This document shows, piece after piece, positions 1 to 9,321 of a stretch of DNA of 64,000 nt (position 1 is the stretch's first letter; each line of letters opens with the position of its first letter). The position numbers and the translations under genes were made by a program. Source of the DNA: DATFJT01 sp965230755 (GTDB taxonomy: Bacteria > Bacteroidota > Bacteroidia > Chitinophagales > Saprospiraceae); NCBI GenBank assembly GCA_965230755.1, contig CBDDLT010000016.1, forward strand, positions 434,001 to 498,000. Direction: 5' to 3'. The notes beneath the pieces are model-generated. The model made no database searches, had not been told where the DNA came from, and worked only from the letters and a program-made list of their open reading frames with translations.

Positions 1-337
1 AAACTGTTTCCAAATGCAGGGGTTTCGATATATAGCCCATGGGGTAGAATTGTTTTGCTCGATCTACGGTCGCCCGATCTGAATAAGAGGTGAGAAACAA
101 AAAAGGGATTTGCTTTTCTTCATTAATGAATCGCGCAATATCAAAGCCCTCCATTCCTTTTCCCAAGTTGATATCTAAAAGACAAATATCTGGCGTTCTT
201 TCCCGAAGACTGCTCAGTGCTGACAAATAGGTATAACAAGGTTCTAGTACTTCATAGCCCTTTTCCTGTAGATACCCGGCGAGATCTTCAGCAATGATTG
301 GTTCATCTTCGACAATAAGTACTTCTATATTGGTCAT
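1..337 (-). CDS. Response regulator receiver protein, cut by left window edge
   Basis: The N-terminal 112 residues of a CheY-like receiver domain are visible. They begin MTNIEVLIVEDEPIIAEDLA, with the acidic pocket (EDE), the phospho-acceptor aspartate in LLDINLGKG, and the conserved lysine in YISKPL near the edge. The ATG lies at 335-337, one base past the stop of the upstream sensor kinase (339), so the two are almost certainly one transcript and a cognate pair. The output domain is outside the window. Receivers that follow HisKA_2 kinases in Bacteroidota are often LytTR or stand-alone, but that cannot be decided here. Role: phosphorylation-dependent signal output in the cytoplasm. Confidence 0.85.
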   Translation of the reverse strand, partial: MTNIEVLIVEDEPIIAEDLAGYLQEKGYEVLEPCYTYLSALSSLRERTPDICLLDINLGKGMEGFDIARFINEEKQIPFLFLTSYSDRATVDRAKQFYPMGYISKPLHLETV

Positions 338-338
338 A

Positions 339-2090
339 TTACACCATCTTGAATCGAATGAGAAATCGACTGCCTTGATCGCCAAACGATTCCATTTTGG
401 CATTCAATTTTTTTACGAAAGCCTTGATCATTTTAAACCCAAAAGAACTGTTTTGCTCTAAATCTGAAACATCATTAAAGCCTTTCCCATCATCTTCGAT
501 CATAAGATGAACATTGTCGTCCTGTTTTTTCAGCTCCAAAGTGATCGCTCCTTCGTCCCTGTCAGGAAAGGCATGCTTTAGAGAATTATTGATCAATTCA
601 TTGATAATAAGACCAAGCGGTATTAAGGTGTCCATATCCAATTGCAGGTCTTCCACTCGAAGATTGTATTTGATTTGATCCCTTTTTAAGGGATATGAGT
701 GCATTATTCCGTCAACCAATTCCTCTACGTACTCACGAACACCTATATTCCCTAAGTCCCTATTGCGATATAGGCTCTGATGAATGAGCCCCATTGATTC
801 CACCCTGTTTTTGCTCTCTTGAATTGCTTGAGAAGCCTTCTCATCTGAAATTTCTCTTTGTTGTATATTGAGCAAACTGCTCACTATTTGCAGATTGTTC
901 TTCACCCTATGATGAATTTCTCTCAACAACAACTCCTTCTCTTCGAGCGACTTCTTTTTCATTCGATAAGCATTAAACAATAGCCCAGCTATAGCTACCA
1001 ATAACAAAAGTCCAATAATCATGGCAGCATTTCTTTTTCTGGATTGATCCAATTTCAATTCTTGCAAGCTGTTGGTCAACTCGAGATTTTCTATTTGCTG
1101 TTGCTTTTTTTCGGTTTCATATTTAGTATTGGCCTCGGCGATGGCCCGATCTCTGGCTTCATTGAACAAGGAGTCCTTAATAACTTCAGATTTTTTATAG
1201 TATTCCAGTGCTATTCGATGCCTATTCATCGCGGCATATGCCTCGCTAAGACCTTCATATCCCTTTTGTTCTCTCTCCAGTGCATTATAGCGTTGGGACA
1301 ACTCTAAACTCTCCGTCAAATGATCAATGGCCTCACTATACTTTCCCGTTCGAATGTAGGCCATTCCTGTATTCGTTTTAGAAACCATCCATACTGTCAC
1401 ATCTTTGAGCGTATCAATGAATTCGATGGATTGCAATCCATAATCGATGCTCTTCTGGAATTTGCCCGTATTGAAATAAACTCCGCAGAGATTAGAGAGA
1501 ATCGTCCCTTTCAAGTGATCGTCTTTCTTCAGTTCTGCATAATCCAGCACTTTTAAATTATAATCAATAGCTTCATCGTATTCGTTGAGAGCATTGTGCA
1601 GGGTGGCCAAGTTGGTATACATATTATTCTTCCATTCCTCGTCACCCACCACGATAAAGTTCTCCAAGGCACTGCGATAATATTCCTTTGCTCTTTCGTA
1701 GTCCTGTCTGGATTGATAACAAACTCCAATATTATTATTTAGAATCCCAGCAAACAGTGTATCTCCTGCCTTTTCGAACAATGGAACGGCTCGAAAGTAA
1801 TATTGGATCGCCTTATCATACTCTCCCTTAACATGATGACAAAGCCCTTTAAAATTCTCTCCTCTTCCTATGAGTTGAGGATCCTCTATTTTCTTGGCTA
1901 TTTCCAAATACTTCTCCGCATAAACATAAGCCGAATCCGTATGATTCCATAGTTGTTCTTGAATCAGACTATTGAGTAAATCCAGTTTAAGGCTATCTTC
2001 CTGAGCATTGATAAACTCAGTTTTTAGGCTATCAATATTGGCGTGAACTTGTAAGGAAAAGAGTAAAAACACAAAGGAAAGAATACGCAT
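339..2090 (-). CDS. TPR-containing sensor histidine kinase (HisKA_2 type)
   Basis: A 583-residue membrane sensor kinase. A signal peptide (about 1-17, cut after VHA) is followed by tandem tetratricopeptide repeats (about 55-320), a short coiled coil, one transmembrane helix (about 356-378) and a HisKA_2 dimerisation/phosphotransfer motif, REIHHRVKNNLQIVSSLL. The HATPase_c domain has an N box (NELINNSLKHAF) and a G box (DDGKGF). The TPRs would sit in the periplasm and sense a peptide or protein ligand; the signal is unknown. It phosphorylates the receiver encoded directly downstream (1-337). The ATG start at 2088-2090 gives a clean signal peptide. This arrangement is common in Bacteroidota. 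Confidence 0.92.
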   Translation of the reverse strand: MRILSFVFLLFSLQVHANIDSLKTEFINAQEDSLKLDLLNSLIQEQLWNHTDSAYVYAEKYLEIAKKIEDPQLIGRGENFKGLCHHVKGEYDKAIQYYFRAVPLFEKAGDTLFAGILNNNIGVCYQSRQDYERAKEYYRSALENFIVVGDEEWKNNMYTNLATLHNALNEYDEAIDYNLKVLDYAELKKDDHLKGTILSNLCGVYFNTGKFQKSIDYGLQSIEFIDTLKDVTVWMVSKTNTGMAYIRTGKYSEAIDHLTESLELSQRYNALEREQKGYEGLSEAYAAMNRHRIALEYYKKSEVIKDSLFNEARDRAIAEANTKYETEKKQQQIENLELTNSLQELKLDQSRKRNAAMIIGLLLLVAIAGLLFNAYRMKKKSLEEKELLLREIHHRVKNNLQIVSSLLNIQQREISDEKASQAIQESKNRVESMGLIHQSLYRNRDLGNIGVREYVEELVDGIMHSYPLKRDQIKYNLRVEDLQLDMDTLIPLGLIINELINNSLKHAFPDRDEGAITLELKKQDDNVHLMIEDDGKGFNDVSDLEQNSSFGFKMIKAFVKKLNAKMESFGDQGSRFLIRFKMV

Positions 2091-2184
2091 AATCCAAAAT
2101 TGCTCGCTCTTTAAGATAAGAATTACCTAGAAGTAAACCAAAGATGTATTAGTGGCAAGGAGCAAAGACAATCATGAACTGGGC

Positions 2185-2751
2185 TCAATCCAACAATCCC
2201 ACCAACATGTCGATGGACTGCAAATACAAATCTTCGTCTTTTTTGAATTTTACTTCCTGGCTCATCCCAATGAGGAAAGTGAGTATTGTCGCAGCAATGG
2301 ATTCTGCCTTTTTTGTTGATACCTGACTTCGCTCTATATAATTGACGAGCACTTGACGAAGTGAAAGATTGTGCTCTACCAATTTATTTTCCATCTTTTT
2401 TCCTATCCCGGCATAATCCGAACAGGTGTTGGTCACCATACAGCCTTTTCTTTTGTCATCATTTAGAAATTCTTCCAGACTTAAGACTAAAAATTTCCTT
2501 ACACCTGTTTTGACATCAGGCTCCGAATCCAGAAATTCCCCTAAAATGTTCACCCTTTCTCCTCTGTACAGATCAAAAGCCTCCTCAAATAAGGCTTGTT
2601 TACTATTAAAGGTGGCATAAAAACTGCCCTTCCCTATATCTAAGTGAGTAGTCAAATCACTCAAAGATGTAGAGGCGTAACCCTTCTCCCAAAACAGCTC
2701 CATTGCCTTTTTGAGAACCTCTTCTCTATCAAATAATTTTACTCTTGGCAT
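2185..2751 (-). CDS. TetR/AcrR-family transcriptional regulator
   Basis: A 188-residue protein with an N-terminal TetR helix-turn-helix (about 10-55: AMELFWEKGYASTSLSDL and then IGKGSFYATFNSKQALF) and an all-helical ligand/dimer domain. It is divergent from the dehydrogenase at 2870. The shared 118-bp intergenic region carries two matching palindromes placed over the dehydrogenase promoter, so this protein is very probably a local repressor of that gene and perhaps of itself. The ligand is unknown but is likely related to the dehydrogenase substrate or a toxic electrophile. The arrangement resembles YcdC/AcrR-type regulators paired with SDR enzymes. Confidence 0.93.
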   Translation of the reverse strand: MPRVKLFDREEVLKKAMELFWEKGYASTSLSDLTTHLDIGKGSFYATFNSKQALFEEAFDLYRGERVNILGEFLDSEPDVKTGVRKFLVLSLEEFLNDDKRKGCMVTNTCSDYAGIGKKMENKLVEHNLSLRQVLVNYIERSQVSTKKAESIAATILTFLIGMSQEVKFKKDEDLYLQSIDMLVGLLD

Positions 2752-2787
2752 TAGTTTTTTTTGTAAAAATAAAAAAAATTTAGGTTT

Positions 2788-2803
2788 TGTACCACTTGGT
2801 ACA
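2788..2803. promoter_or_regulatory. Operator 1 for the TetR regulator
   Basis: A perfect inverted repeat TGTACC-ACTT-GGTACA. It overlaps the candidate -33 TTG (2796-2798) of the dehydrogenase promoter. It shares the consensus TGTACC-N4-RGTACA with operator 2, and the two centres are 33 bp apart, about three helical turns, so dimers would bind the same face of the DNA. Confidence 0.75.
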
Positions 2804-2814
2804 GAAAATTAATA

Positions 2815-2822
2815 TACATTTG
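2815..2822 (+). promoter_or_regulatory. Bacteroidota -7 promoter element of the SDR gene
   Basis: TACATTTG is an exact match to TAnnTTTG. A TTG lies at 2796-2798, 16 bp upstream. The predicted start of transcription is near 2829, giving a leader of about 40 nt to the ATG at 2870. The element overlaps the left arm of operator 2. Confidence 0.7.
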
Positions 2823-2839
2823 TACCGATTAGTACAAAT
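2818..2839. promoter_or_regulatory. Operator 2 for the TetR regulator
   Basis: A perfect 8-bp inverted repeat ATTTGTAC-CGATTA-GTACAAAT. It contains the same TGTACC-N4-AGTACA core as operator 1 and covers the -7 element and the predicted transcription start of the dehydrogenase. A repressor bound here would block polymerase directly. Confidence 0.75.
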
Positions 2840-2869
2840 AAAAATTAATTCATTCAAAAAAATATAATC

Positions 2870-3607
2870 ATGAAAGTATCAATCAAAGGAAAATCAGCTC
2901 TAGTAAGTGGTGCAAACAGAGGCATCGGAAAAGCCATCACAGAAGCACTTTTGGACCATGGAGCAGAAAAAGTATATGCTGGAGCTAGAAGAGTAGAATC
3001 ATTGAACGGACTTAAGGAAAAATACGGTGACCGTCTTATCCCTGTCGAACTGGATGTCACCAAAGATAATACCATTAGCAATGCGGCAAACATGGCGAAT
3101 GATATTGACATTCTAGTCAACAATGCAGGAGTATTCGCTCCAGGAAATTTTACCCATGGGAACTTCCTAGAAAGCATGCAGGCTAATTTTGATGTCAATG
3201 TCTGGGGCCTGGCAAAGCTTACCAAGGCTTTTTTCAATGACCTCAAAGAAAAAGATTCAGCTGCGATAGTCTCTGTTTCTTCTGTTGCAGGCTTAGCTAA
3301 CATGCCGATTGCTTCCACTTATTCAACTTCTAAAGCTGCTGTACACAGCATCATTCAGGGATTAAGAGGGGAGTTAAAGGACTCTAATGTATTGGTTGCC
3401 GGAGTATATCCTGGTCCGATTGATACCGATATGGCTAAGGGCTTCGAAATGGAAAAGGATTCTCCGGAGAACGTGGCTAAAAATGTCTTAGCTGCCATCG
3501 AACAAGGGGTAGAAGATATATTCCCTGACGTGATGTCAAACCAGGTAGGCGCTGCATATTCTGCAAATCCAAAAGGAGTAGAGTCTCAGTTTGGAAGTAT
3601 GGTGTAA
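2870..3607 (+). CDS. Short-chain dehydrogenase/reductase (SDR)
   Basis: A 245-residue classical SDR. The nucleotide-binding motif SGANRGIG is at 13-20, the adenine-ring motif NNAG at 84-87, the catalytic Ser near 138, and Tyr151/Lys155 in YSTSK. The alternating beta-alpha Rossmann pattern is complete and the length is normal. It oxidises or reduces an alcohol/carbonyl with NAD(P); the substrate cannot be read from sequence. It stands alone, under a promoter covered by two TetR-type operators, and ends before a strong intrinsic terminator. This suggests an inducible detoxification or catabolic enzyme controlled by the divergent regulator. Confidence 0.93.
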   Translation: MKVSIKGKSALVSGANRGIGKAITEALLDHGAEKVYAGARRVESLNGLKEKYGDRLIPVELDVTKDNTISNAANMANDIDILVNNAGVFAPGNFTHGNFLESMQANFDVNVWGLAKLTKAFFNDLKEKDSAAIVSVSSVAGLANMPIASTYSTSKAAVHSIIQGLRGELKDSNVLVAGVYPGPIDTDMAKGFEMEKDSPENVAKNVLAAIEQGVEDIFPDVMSNQVGAAYSANPKGVESQFGSMV

Positions 3608-3644
3608 TTTCGAACAATCGAAACATCCATTAAAATTTTATTTT

Positions 3645-3684
3645 GGGGTGAAAGAATAATTAAACTTATTTTTTCACCCCTTTT
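3645..3684 (+). terminator. Intrinsic terminator after the SDR gene
   Basis: The stem starts GGGGTGAAA at 3645 and ends TTTCACCCC at 3680. It extends through a G-T pair to about 15 bp with a 6-nt loop (3660-3665) and is followed by TTTT. It lies 37 bp after the dehydrogenase stop. Confidence 0.85.
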
Positions 3685-3857
3685 GATAACATGTTATATC
3701 GTCCAAATCATCAATTCCTCAGCGACCTCGAAATAACCTACCTTCATTCATTCGATTTTGATCCTAGAAGCAAGAAGAACTTCTTAACACTTTCCTCTTT
3801 TTAATTAGAAAAATAAAACACAAAAAATAAGATCTTTGCCGAGAAATCAAATAGAAC

Positions 3858-5117
3858 ATGAACAGGCACTGGAAAAAGAAAACACAAGAGGATATAAAAT
3901 CTATTGTTTTCGGGGCACTTGAAGAAAATGTAAATTACGCAGAGCAAAACGCACTGGGCATTCCGGCCTCTTATTTAGATGATAAAGTATTTACTCAAGA
4001 TACTTCGTTTTTACAGGATGCTCCCTATATGTCGACGCTCATTCAGAACCCGAATCACATAGGCTGTCATACTGTAGGTAGCTCGGAGTCTTTTTTCCGA
4101 GGTACGCAGAAAATAGAACAGGAGCTGATCGAGATTTGTGCAGTTGACATTTTGAAAGGAGAGGATAACGAGCATGACGGTTACGTTGCTTCAGGCGGAA
4201 CGGAAGCTAACATTCAAGCCATCTGGATTTACCGCAATTATTACATGCAGGAATTCTCTGCTTCACGAGATGAAATATGTATTATTTGCAGTGAGGATAG
4301 CCATTATTCGATGGATAAAGCTTCGAATATTCTTGCAATTGATCTATACAAAATACCGGTCACCAGGGATACTAGAGAGCTTAGTGCGGAGGCCATCAGG
4401 GATACCATCGAATTAGCTAAAAAGGAGAATAAAAAGTACTTCATTGCTATCTCCAATATGATGACGACCATGTTTGGATCTGTAGATCATATCGATCTCT
4501 TTACCCAAGTACTAAAGCAATCTAATAGCACATTCAAGATGCATGTCGATGGCGCCTATGGCGGGTTTTACTATCCCTTTTCCGACGAAAATAGTAAGAT
4601 GACATTTCAGAATCCGGATATTACTTCCTTTACACTGGATGCTCATAAGATGGCGCAAGCTCCATATGGAACGGGGATTTTCTTGGCACGAAAAGGATTT
4701 ATCGAATATGTCAATACCAAAGAAGCCAGTTATGTCGAAGGAGAAGATCTCACCCTTATTGGAAGTAGGTCCGGAGCAAATGCGGTTGCAGCCTGGATGA
4801 TTTTGGTCAAAACAGGACCTTTTGGATGGAGTGAAAAAATATTTATCCTTCAAAAGCGAACTGAATGGATGTGCAAGCAACTCGTTCAACTGAATATCGA
4901 ATTTTTCCGTAATCCTTATTCGAACATCATAACCATTAAGAGCTCCTATATTGACAAGGAGACAGTAGTGCAATTTGGGCTGGTTCCGGACAATCATTCT
5001 AATCCGCAATGGTATAAAATCGTTGTCATGGAACATGTCACTATAGAAAAATTGTCGAATTTAATGTCAAGGATACAAAACGCCCACTCCGAGGAAAATA
5101 GAATGCAAAAAGTGTAA
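3858..5117 (+). CDS. PLP-dependent group II amino-acid decarboxylase
   Basis: A 419-residue pyridoxal-phosphate enzyme of the glutamate/aspartate/tyrosine decarboxylase fold. Visible motifs are SGGTEAN (112-118, phosphate cup), the ring-stacking His149 (DSHYS), Asp231 in HVDGAYGG, and the Schiff-base lysine Lys264 in LDAHKMAQ. It would remove the alpha-carboxylate of an amino acid in the cytoplasm, giving an amine; glutamate, aspartate and aromatic acids are all possible. It is 12 bp upstream of hemN, so the two are probably one transcript. The gene begins after a 12-bp palindrome ATAACATGTTAT (3686-3697) and a near-consensus -7 (GATCTTTG, 3832-3839). Confidence 0.85.
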   Translation: MNRHWKKKTQEDIKSIVFGALEENVNYAEQNALGIPASYLDDKVFTQDTSFLQDAPYMSTLIQNPNHIGCHTVGSSESFFRGTQKIEQELIEICAVDILKGEDNEHDGYVASGGTEANIQAIWIYRNYYMQEFSASRDEICIICSEDSHYSMDKASNILAIDLYKIPVTRDTRELSAEAIRDTIELAKKENKKYFIAISNMMTTMFGSVDHIDLFTQVLKQSNSTFKMHVDGAYGGFYYPFSDENSKMTFQNPDITSFTLDAHKMAQAPYGTGIFLARKGFIEYVNTKEASYVEGEDLTLIGSRSGANAVAAWMILVKTGPFGWSEKIFILQKRTEWMCKQLVQLNIEFFRNPYSNIITIKSSYIDKETVVQFGLVPDNHSNPQWYKIVVMEHVTIEKLSNLMSRIQNAHSEENRMQKV

Positions 5118-5129
5118 TTTCATTGCCGG

Positions 5130-6494
5130 ATGAATCAATCTCTAATTCAGAAATACAATATTGCAGGACCTCGCTATACCAGTTATCCGACAGTACCATA
5201 TTGGAAAGCGGAGGGCATAGCGTATGAAAATTGGTTAAAATCAGTCGTCACAGCTTTTGACGAAAGCAACGCAGAGGAGGGAATCAGCATCTATATTCAT
5301 CTGCCGTTCTGCGAGTCTCTCTGTACTTTTTGTGCCTGCCATAAAAGAATAACGAAACAGCATAGTGTTGAAGAACCCTATATTAAGACACTCCTGAAAG
5401 AGTGGGATTTGTATTGTCAGTTGTTTTCTGAAAGACCACGTATCAAAGAAATACATCTGGGTGGAGGTACACCGACATTTTTCCATCCGGAGAATCTAAG
5501 AATGCTCATCGATGGAATCCTTTCCAAGGCCGAGAAAGATGACCATTTCGAATTCAGTTTCGAAGCACATCCCAATAATACAACCGGAGAACATCTCGAA
5601 GTCCTTTATGAATTGGGTTTCCGACGCACCAGTTTCGGTGTTCAGGACTATGACGAAAAGGTTCAAAAAACCATTAATAGAATACAGCCCTACGAACGCG
5701 TCAAGTATGTTACGGAATTATCCCGTGAAATTGGATATACTTCTGTGAGTCACGACTTGGTCTTTGGCCTTCCACATCAAACACTAGAAAGCATCCTTCA
5801 TACCATCAATCTTACCAAAGAACTCACCCCGGATAGAATTGCTTTTTACAGCTATGCCCATGTCCCGTGGATAAAAAATGTAGGTCAGCGTGGATTCAGC
5901 GAAGCAGATCTTCCCAGTGCAGAGGAAAAAAGGGTTTTGTATGAAACAGGAAAAAGGCTGCTCTACGAATTGGACTACGAAGAAATCGGAATGGACCACT
6001 TTGCATTAAAAACCGATAGCATGTATCACGCCGCCAAGAACAAAACGCTGCATCGAAATTTTATGGGATACACAACCAATAAAACACAACTGATGATTGG
6101 CTTAGGAATGAGTTCAATCAGTGATTCCTGGAATGCATTTGCTCAAAACATTAAGACAGTCGATGAATATAGCGCTGCGGTGAACAATGGAATTATTCCC
6201 ATATTTCGAGGACATGATCTATCGCAAGAAGATTTAATCATTCGAAAGCACATACTCAATATTATGTGCCATTTCGAAACTTCTTGGAAGGAGGATCATA
6301 TGCAATTTCCTGAACTGGGCACCTGTCTCGAAAGACTGCAAGAAATGGAGCAAGATGGTCTTGTTGTCATTGATGCGGACGGGCTGACCGTACCAGAACA
6401 TGCACGACCATATGTCAGAAATATATGCATGGCTTTTGATCTTCACCTAATCAGAAGTAAGCCCCAAACCCGAATATTTTCAATGACCATATAA
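5130..6494 (+). CDS. hemN: Oxygen-independent coproporphyrinogen III oxidase
   Basis: A 454-residue radical-SAM enzyme. The N-terminal stretch RYTSYPT and YIHLPFCESLCTFCAC carry the iron-sulfur cysteines Cys61, Cys65 and Cys68 plus the conserved Cys70. GGGTPTF (111-117) is the SAM-binding glycine motif. It decarboxylates two propionates of coproporphyrinogen III to give protoporphyrinogen IX without oxygen. The length and the extra Cys match true HemN rather than the shorter HemW. It is co-transcribed with the PLP decarboxylase, an uncommon pairing that suggests low-oxygen or acid-linked expression. hemD lies elsewhere in the window (26695), so heme genes are not clustered. Confidence 0.94.
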   Translation: MNQSLIQKYNIAGPRYTSYPTVPYWKAEGIAYENWLKSVVTAFDESNAEEGISIYIHLPFCESLCTFCACHKRITKQHSVEEPYIKTLLKEWDLYCQLFSERPRIKEIHLGGGTPTFFHPENLRMLIDGILSKAEKDDHFEFSFEAHPNNTTGEHLEVLYELGFRRTSFGVQDYDEKVQKTINRIQPYERVKYVTELSREIGYTSVSHDLVFGLPHQTLESILHTINLTKELTPDRIAFYSYAHVPWIKNVGQRGFSEADLPSAEEKRVLYETGKRLLYELDYEEIGMDHFALKTDSMYHAAKNKTLHRNFMGYTTNKTQLMIGLGMSSISDSWNAFAQNIKTVDEYSAAVNNGIIPIFRGHDLSQEDLIIRKHILNIMCHFETSWKEDHMQFPELGTCLERLQEMEQDGLVVIDADGLTVPEHARPYVRNICMAFDLHLIRSKPQTRIFSMTI

Positions 6495-6519
6495 TTGGCA
6501 ATTATAAAGACCCTTTCAA

Positions 6520-9249
6520 TTAGTCCTCCTCAATAACAATTCCTCCGCCTGGTGCCGAGGAGATCTTATAGGATAAGCCCACCATAAAATATCTGGCCCT
6601 GGTATTGAACCGCGCCTCCTGCAATGCATTAGAAGATCCATAGCGATCCACACCTATATTTTGATTGAGTACATCGTGTACCATCAGTTTTAAGCTGAGT
6701 TTGTTCTTGAAGAAGTTTTGTGTCAAGCCAATATTCCACAAGTTGAAGGATCTCGCTTCTGAAAAGAATTCTCCAGAATATCTCGTATGGTCAAAAGAGG
6801 TTCTCAAGGTCGTTGTCTCAGAAATGTAGACATCTCCTTCCACATACCAGGCATGGTTCGAGAAGTTCTGATCAAAATCGTCATTGACAGAATAAGATCT
6901 TCTGTTGAAATCATAACGTATGCCCGCCGCCGCATCAAGCTTCTTTTTCTTTCTATTGGAAATACTAAAGTCGATGCTCGTTACATTTTCCGTAACACTA
7001 TTCTCTACTCCATCTACGAAGCCATTGAACCTTGCGAAATCATTATCCAAATTAATCCTTGTATTAATCCTCAAGGGACGAACAGGCTTAAAATAGGACA
7101 GGGAACCACGAGTCGAAACGAATCGATCTGTATTCACCGGCGTCAATACCCTGGTTAAATCCTCTTGAACATCCACTTTGTTGATGATTCTATTGTTGGA
7201 AAACAAGACATTGCCAAATACATAGAAATTACTGTTGTCAAACTCATCAAAGCCATGATAACTCAACCTGAAATTATGTCGATATTCCGGCACCAAATCC
7301 GGATTCCCCAGAATGGTGAAATTCGGGTTGGTATTATCCGGAACCGGCATTAGTTGGTTGAGGCTGGGAGATTGAATATTGGTCGTATAACTAAAATTCA
7401 ATCCCCTGGATCCCGTGAATTCATGATCGACAATTAAAGAAGGCAACAAATGTTGGCTTTGATCTTCGATGCTCCTATCGTCGGTAGTCAACAGCCCCTC
7501 TAAACTTGTAAGTTGATAGGCTACACCAAGAGTCAATTTCGTTTTTTTACTGTTTTTCTTGAGAGAAGTCCCCAATCGATGATAGTTAAACTGCTTCTCG
7601 TAGATAGAGCTCAGCTCAGCATTGAACAGGGGCGTTTCGTTGTCCAAGTCATAAAAATCTTTGATGGGTTTTTCCCTGCTGTCGAAGTATTCATAGGATA
7701 AACCCAAATAGGTCTTTGATCCCAACGGTTCTGTATAATTGGTTCTGGCATTCCATTCATGACGTTCGTTATTGTAGTCTTGTAATTGTCGAATAATGGA
7801 CTCTTCGCCATCAAATAAAAAGGCATTGAGTATATCATTATCCTCTCGAATATTGGCGTACTTATAGTTGATGTTGTTAATCCAATTCCTTCCTTTTTTG
7901 GCGAATTTCTTTTTGAAAAGCAGGTTTGACTCTAGGGCTTTTTGTCCTTGTTCTACCACGCTCTCCCCAGTATTACTGGAGCTAACTCTGGTGTTTTCGA
8001 TAAACTGACTTAAGTTATAAGCATCTACATCATTAAATATGCCCTGGAGTTTGTTTCTAAAGGTAATTTCCGTCAGTGGATTGATCTTGTAAATCAATTT
8101 GGTATTGATGCGATGGTTTTGATTTGAGGTCAAAGTCCTTGTCGAATCAATATTCTCAAAGCTCTTTGCGGCACTGAAATTGGATCCATTGATCAGTTCT
8201 TCAAGCGTATTATCAGACCGAAGATAGAAGTAGTTACTAAACCATTGTAACTTAGAAGACAAGTCGTAGTTCAAGTTAAGACCCAAGGAATAGTCTTCTG
8301 AAATTCCTTTGTTCATCTGATCTTGTCCATCACCAAAGCTCACCATTCCTCCGCCTCCGGCTATCATATTACCCAAACCACCCATAAAACTGATGTAATC
8401 ATTAATAGTGAATGTACGCTCATTGATATTGTTGGCACCTGCGATTACTGACGCTTGCATTCTCGGACTAAACCGATTATAGTTAAACTTCCCAAGTTTG
8501 GTTTCTTCATTTCCGACTCGAGCTTCTACCCTTCCAAAACCGCCTCTTTTATGATCTTCTTTTAGTTTCAAATTGATCGTTTTTTCCTCCTGACCGTCAT
8601 CGATTCCAGTAAACTCAGCGATCTCCGATTTTTTATCAAAAACTTGCACCTTGTCAACTGCTGCCGCTTCTAGGTTTTTGGTCGCAATTTTTGGATCACT
8701 TCCGAAAAACTCCTTCCCGTCGACCAACACATTTTGTACGTCTTCTCCTTGTGCTTTGATATTGCCGCTGCGGTCTACCTCTATCCCAGGCAGTTTTTTA
8801 AGTAAATCTTCGACATTATCTCCTTCACGGATTTTAAAGGCAGAAGCGTTGTAATTGATCGTATCGCCAAGAATACCCATGGGAATATGTTCTGCTTCGA
8901 TGGTCACCTCATTCAATATCGTATTGGACTCACTTAAATACAGTTCTCCCAATTCAATTTTGGGAGACCGATCTTCAACAATCCTAATATCCTTGGAAAA
9001 ATTGTTATATCCTACATAGCTGATCTGAAGAATAAAATCTCCCATATCAACTGCTTCCAATCGAAATCTACCCGAATCATTGCTGAGTCCAAAGGAGCTC
9101 ATGGTAGAATCAGAAGCGCTCAAAAGCATAACCGTAGCCCCAGATAGGCCTTGCTTTTCTTCATCCATGACTTGCCCAATGATATCTGTTTGAGCTTGCA
9201 GATGCCATGTGCAAAGAAGTAGAAATATAATGCCGATAATTCTTCTCAT
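6520..9249 (-). CDS. Outer-membrane beta-barrel protein with carboxypeptidase-regulatory and plug-like domains
   Basis: A 909-residue protein. A signal peptide (about 1-19, LQA/QTD) precedes a CarboxypepD-reg-like beta-sandwich (about 20-105), a TonB-receptor-type plug region (EGDNVEDLLKKLPGIEV and NVLVDGKEFFG) and a long C-terminal beta-barrel rich in aromatic/Gly/Asn strands. It resembles the Bacteroidota 'outer membrane beta-barrel family' proteins that always travel with GLPGLI genes. It lies 72 bp downstream of the GLPGLI gene in the same direction, so the two form an operon. Likely role: an energised uptake or export channel in the outer membrane. The C-terminus ends GGGIVIEED rather than on a barrel aromatic. 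Ligand unknown. Confidence 0.9.
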   Translation of the reverse strand: MRRIIGIIFLLLCTWHLQAQTDIIGQVMDEEKQGLSGATVMLLSASDSTMSSFGLSNDSGRFRLEAVDMGDFILQISYVGYNNFSKDIRIVEDRSPKIELGELYLSESNTILNEVTIEAEHIPMGILGDTINYNASAFKIREGDNVEDLLKKLPGIEVDRSGNIKAQGEDVQNVLVDGKEFFGSDPKIATKNLEAAAVDKVQVFDKKSEIAEFTGIDDGQEEKTINLKLKEDHKRGGFGRVEARVGNEETKLGKFNYNRFSPRMQASVIAGANNINERTFTINDYISFMGGLGNMIAGGGGMVSFGDGQDQMNKGISEDYSLGLNLNYDLSSKLQWFSNYFYLRSDNTLEELINGSNFSAAKSFENIDSTRTLTSNQNHRINTKLIYKINPLTEITFRNKLQGIFNDVDAYNLSQFIENTRVSSSNTGESVVEQGQKALESNLLFKKKFAKKGRNWINNINYKYANIREDNDILNAFLFDGEESIIRQLQDYNNERHEWNARTNYTEPLGSKTYLGLSYEYFDSREKPIKDFYDLDNETPLFNAELSSIYEKQFNYHRLGTSLKKNSKKTKLTLGVAYQLTSLEGLLTTDDRSIEDQSQHLLPSLIVDHEFTGSRGLNFSYTTNIQSPSLNQLMPVPDNTNPNFTILGNPDLVPEYRHNFRLSYHGFDEFDNSNFYVFGNVLFSNNRIINKVDVQEDLTRVLTPVNTDRFVSTRGSLSYFKPVRPLRINTRINLDNDFARFNGFVDGVENSVTENVTSIDFSISNRKKKKLDAAAGIRYDFNRRSYSVNDDFDQNFSNHAWYVEGDVYISETTTLRTSFDHTRYSGEFFSEARSFNLWNIGLTQNFFKNKLSLKLMVHDVLNQNIGVDRYGSSNALQEARFNTRARYFMVGLSYKISSAPGGGIVIEED

Positions 9250-9321
9250 GATATTTAGGATTGTTGATTTGAAAAAAACTGAACTGTCTTTTGCCTTGTA
9301 CTGAAGGACGTTTTTTGCCTA

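Noticed and set aside
3686..3697. ATAACATGTTAT as an FNR/CRP site for the decarboxylase-hemN operon
   Set aside because: It does not match TTGAT-N4-ATCAA or TGTGA-N6-TCACA, and it sits about 160 bp before the gene next to a terminator; kept only as a palindrome worth checking.
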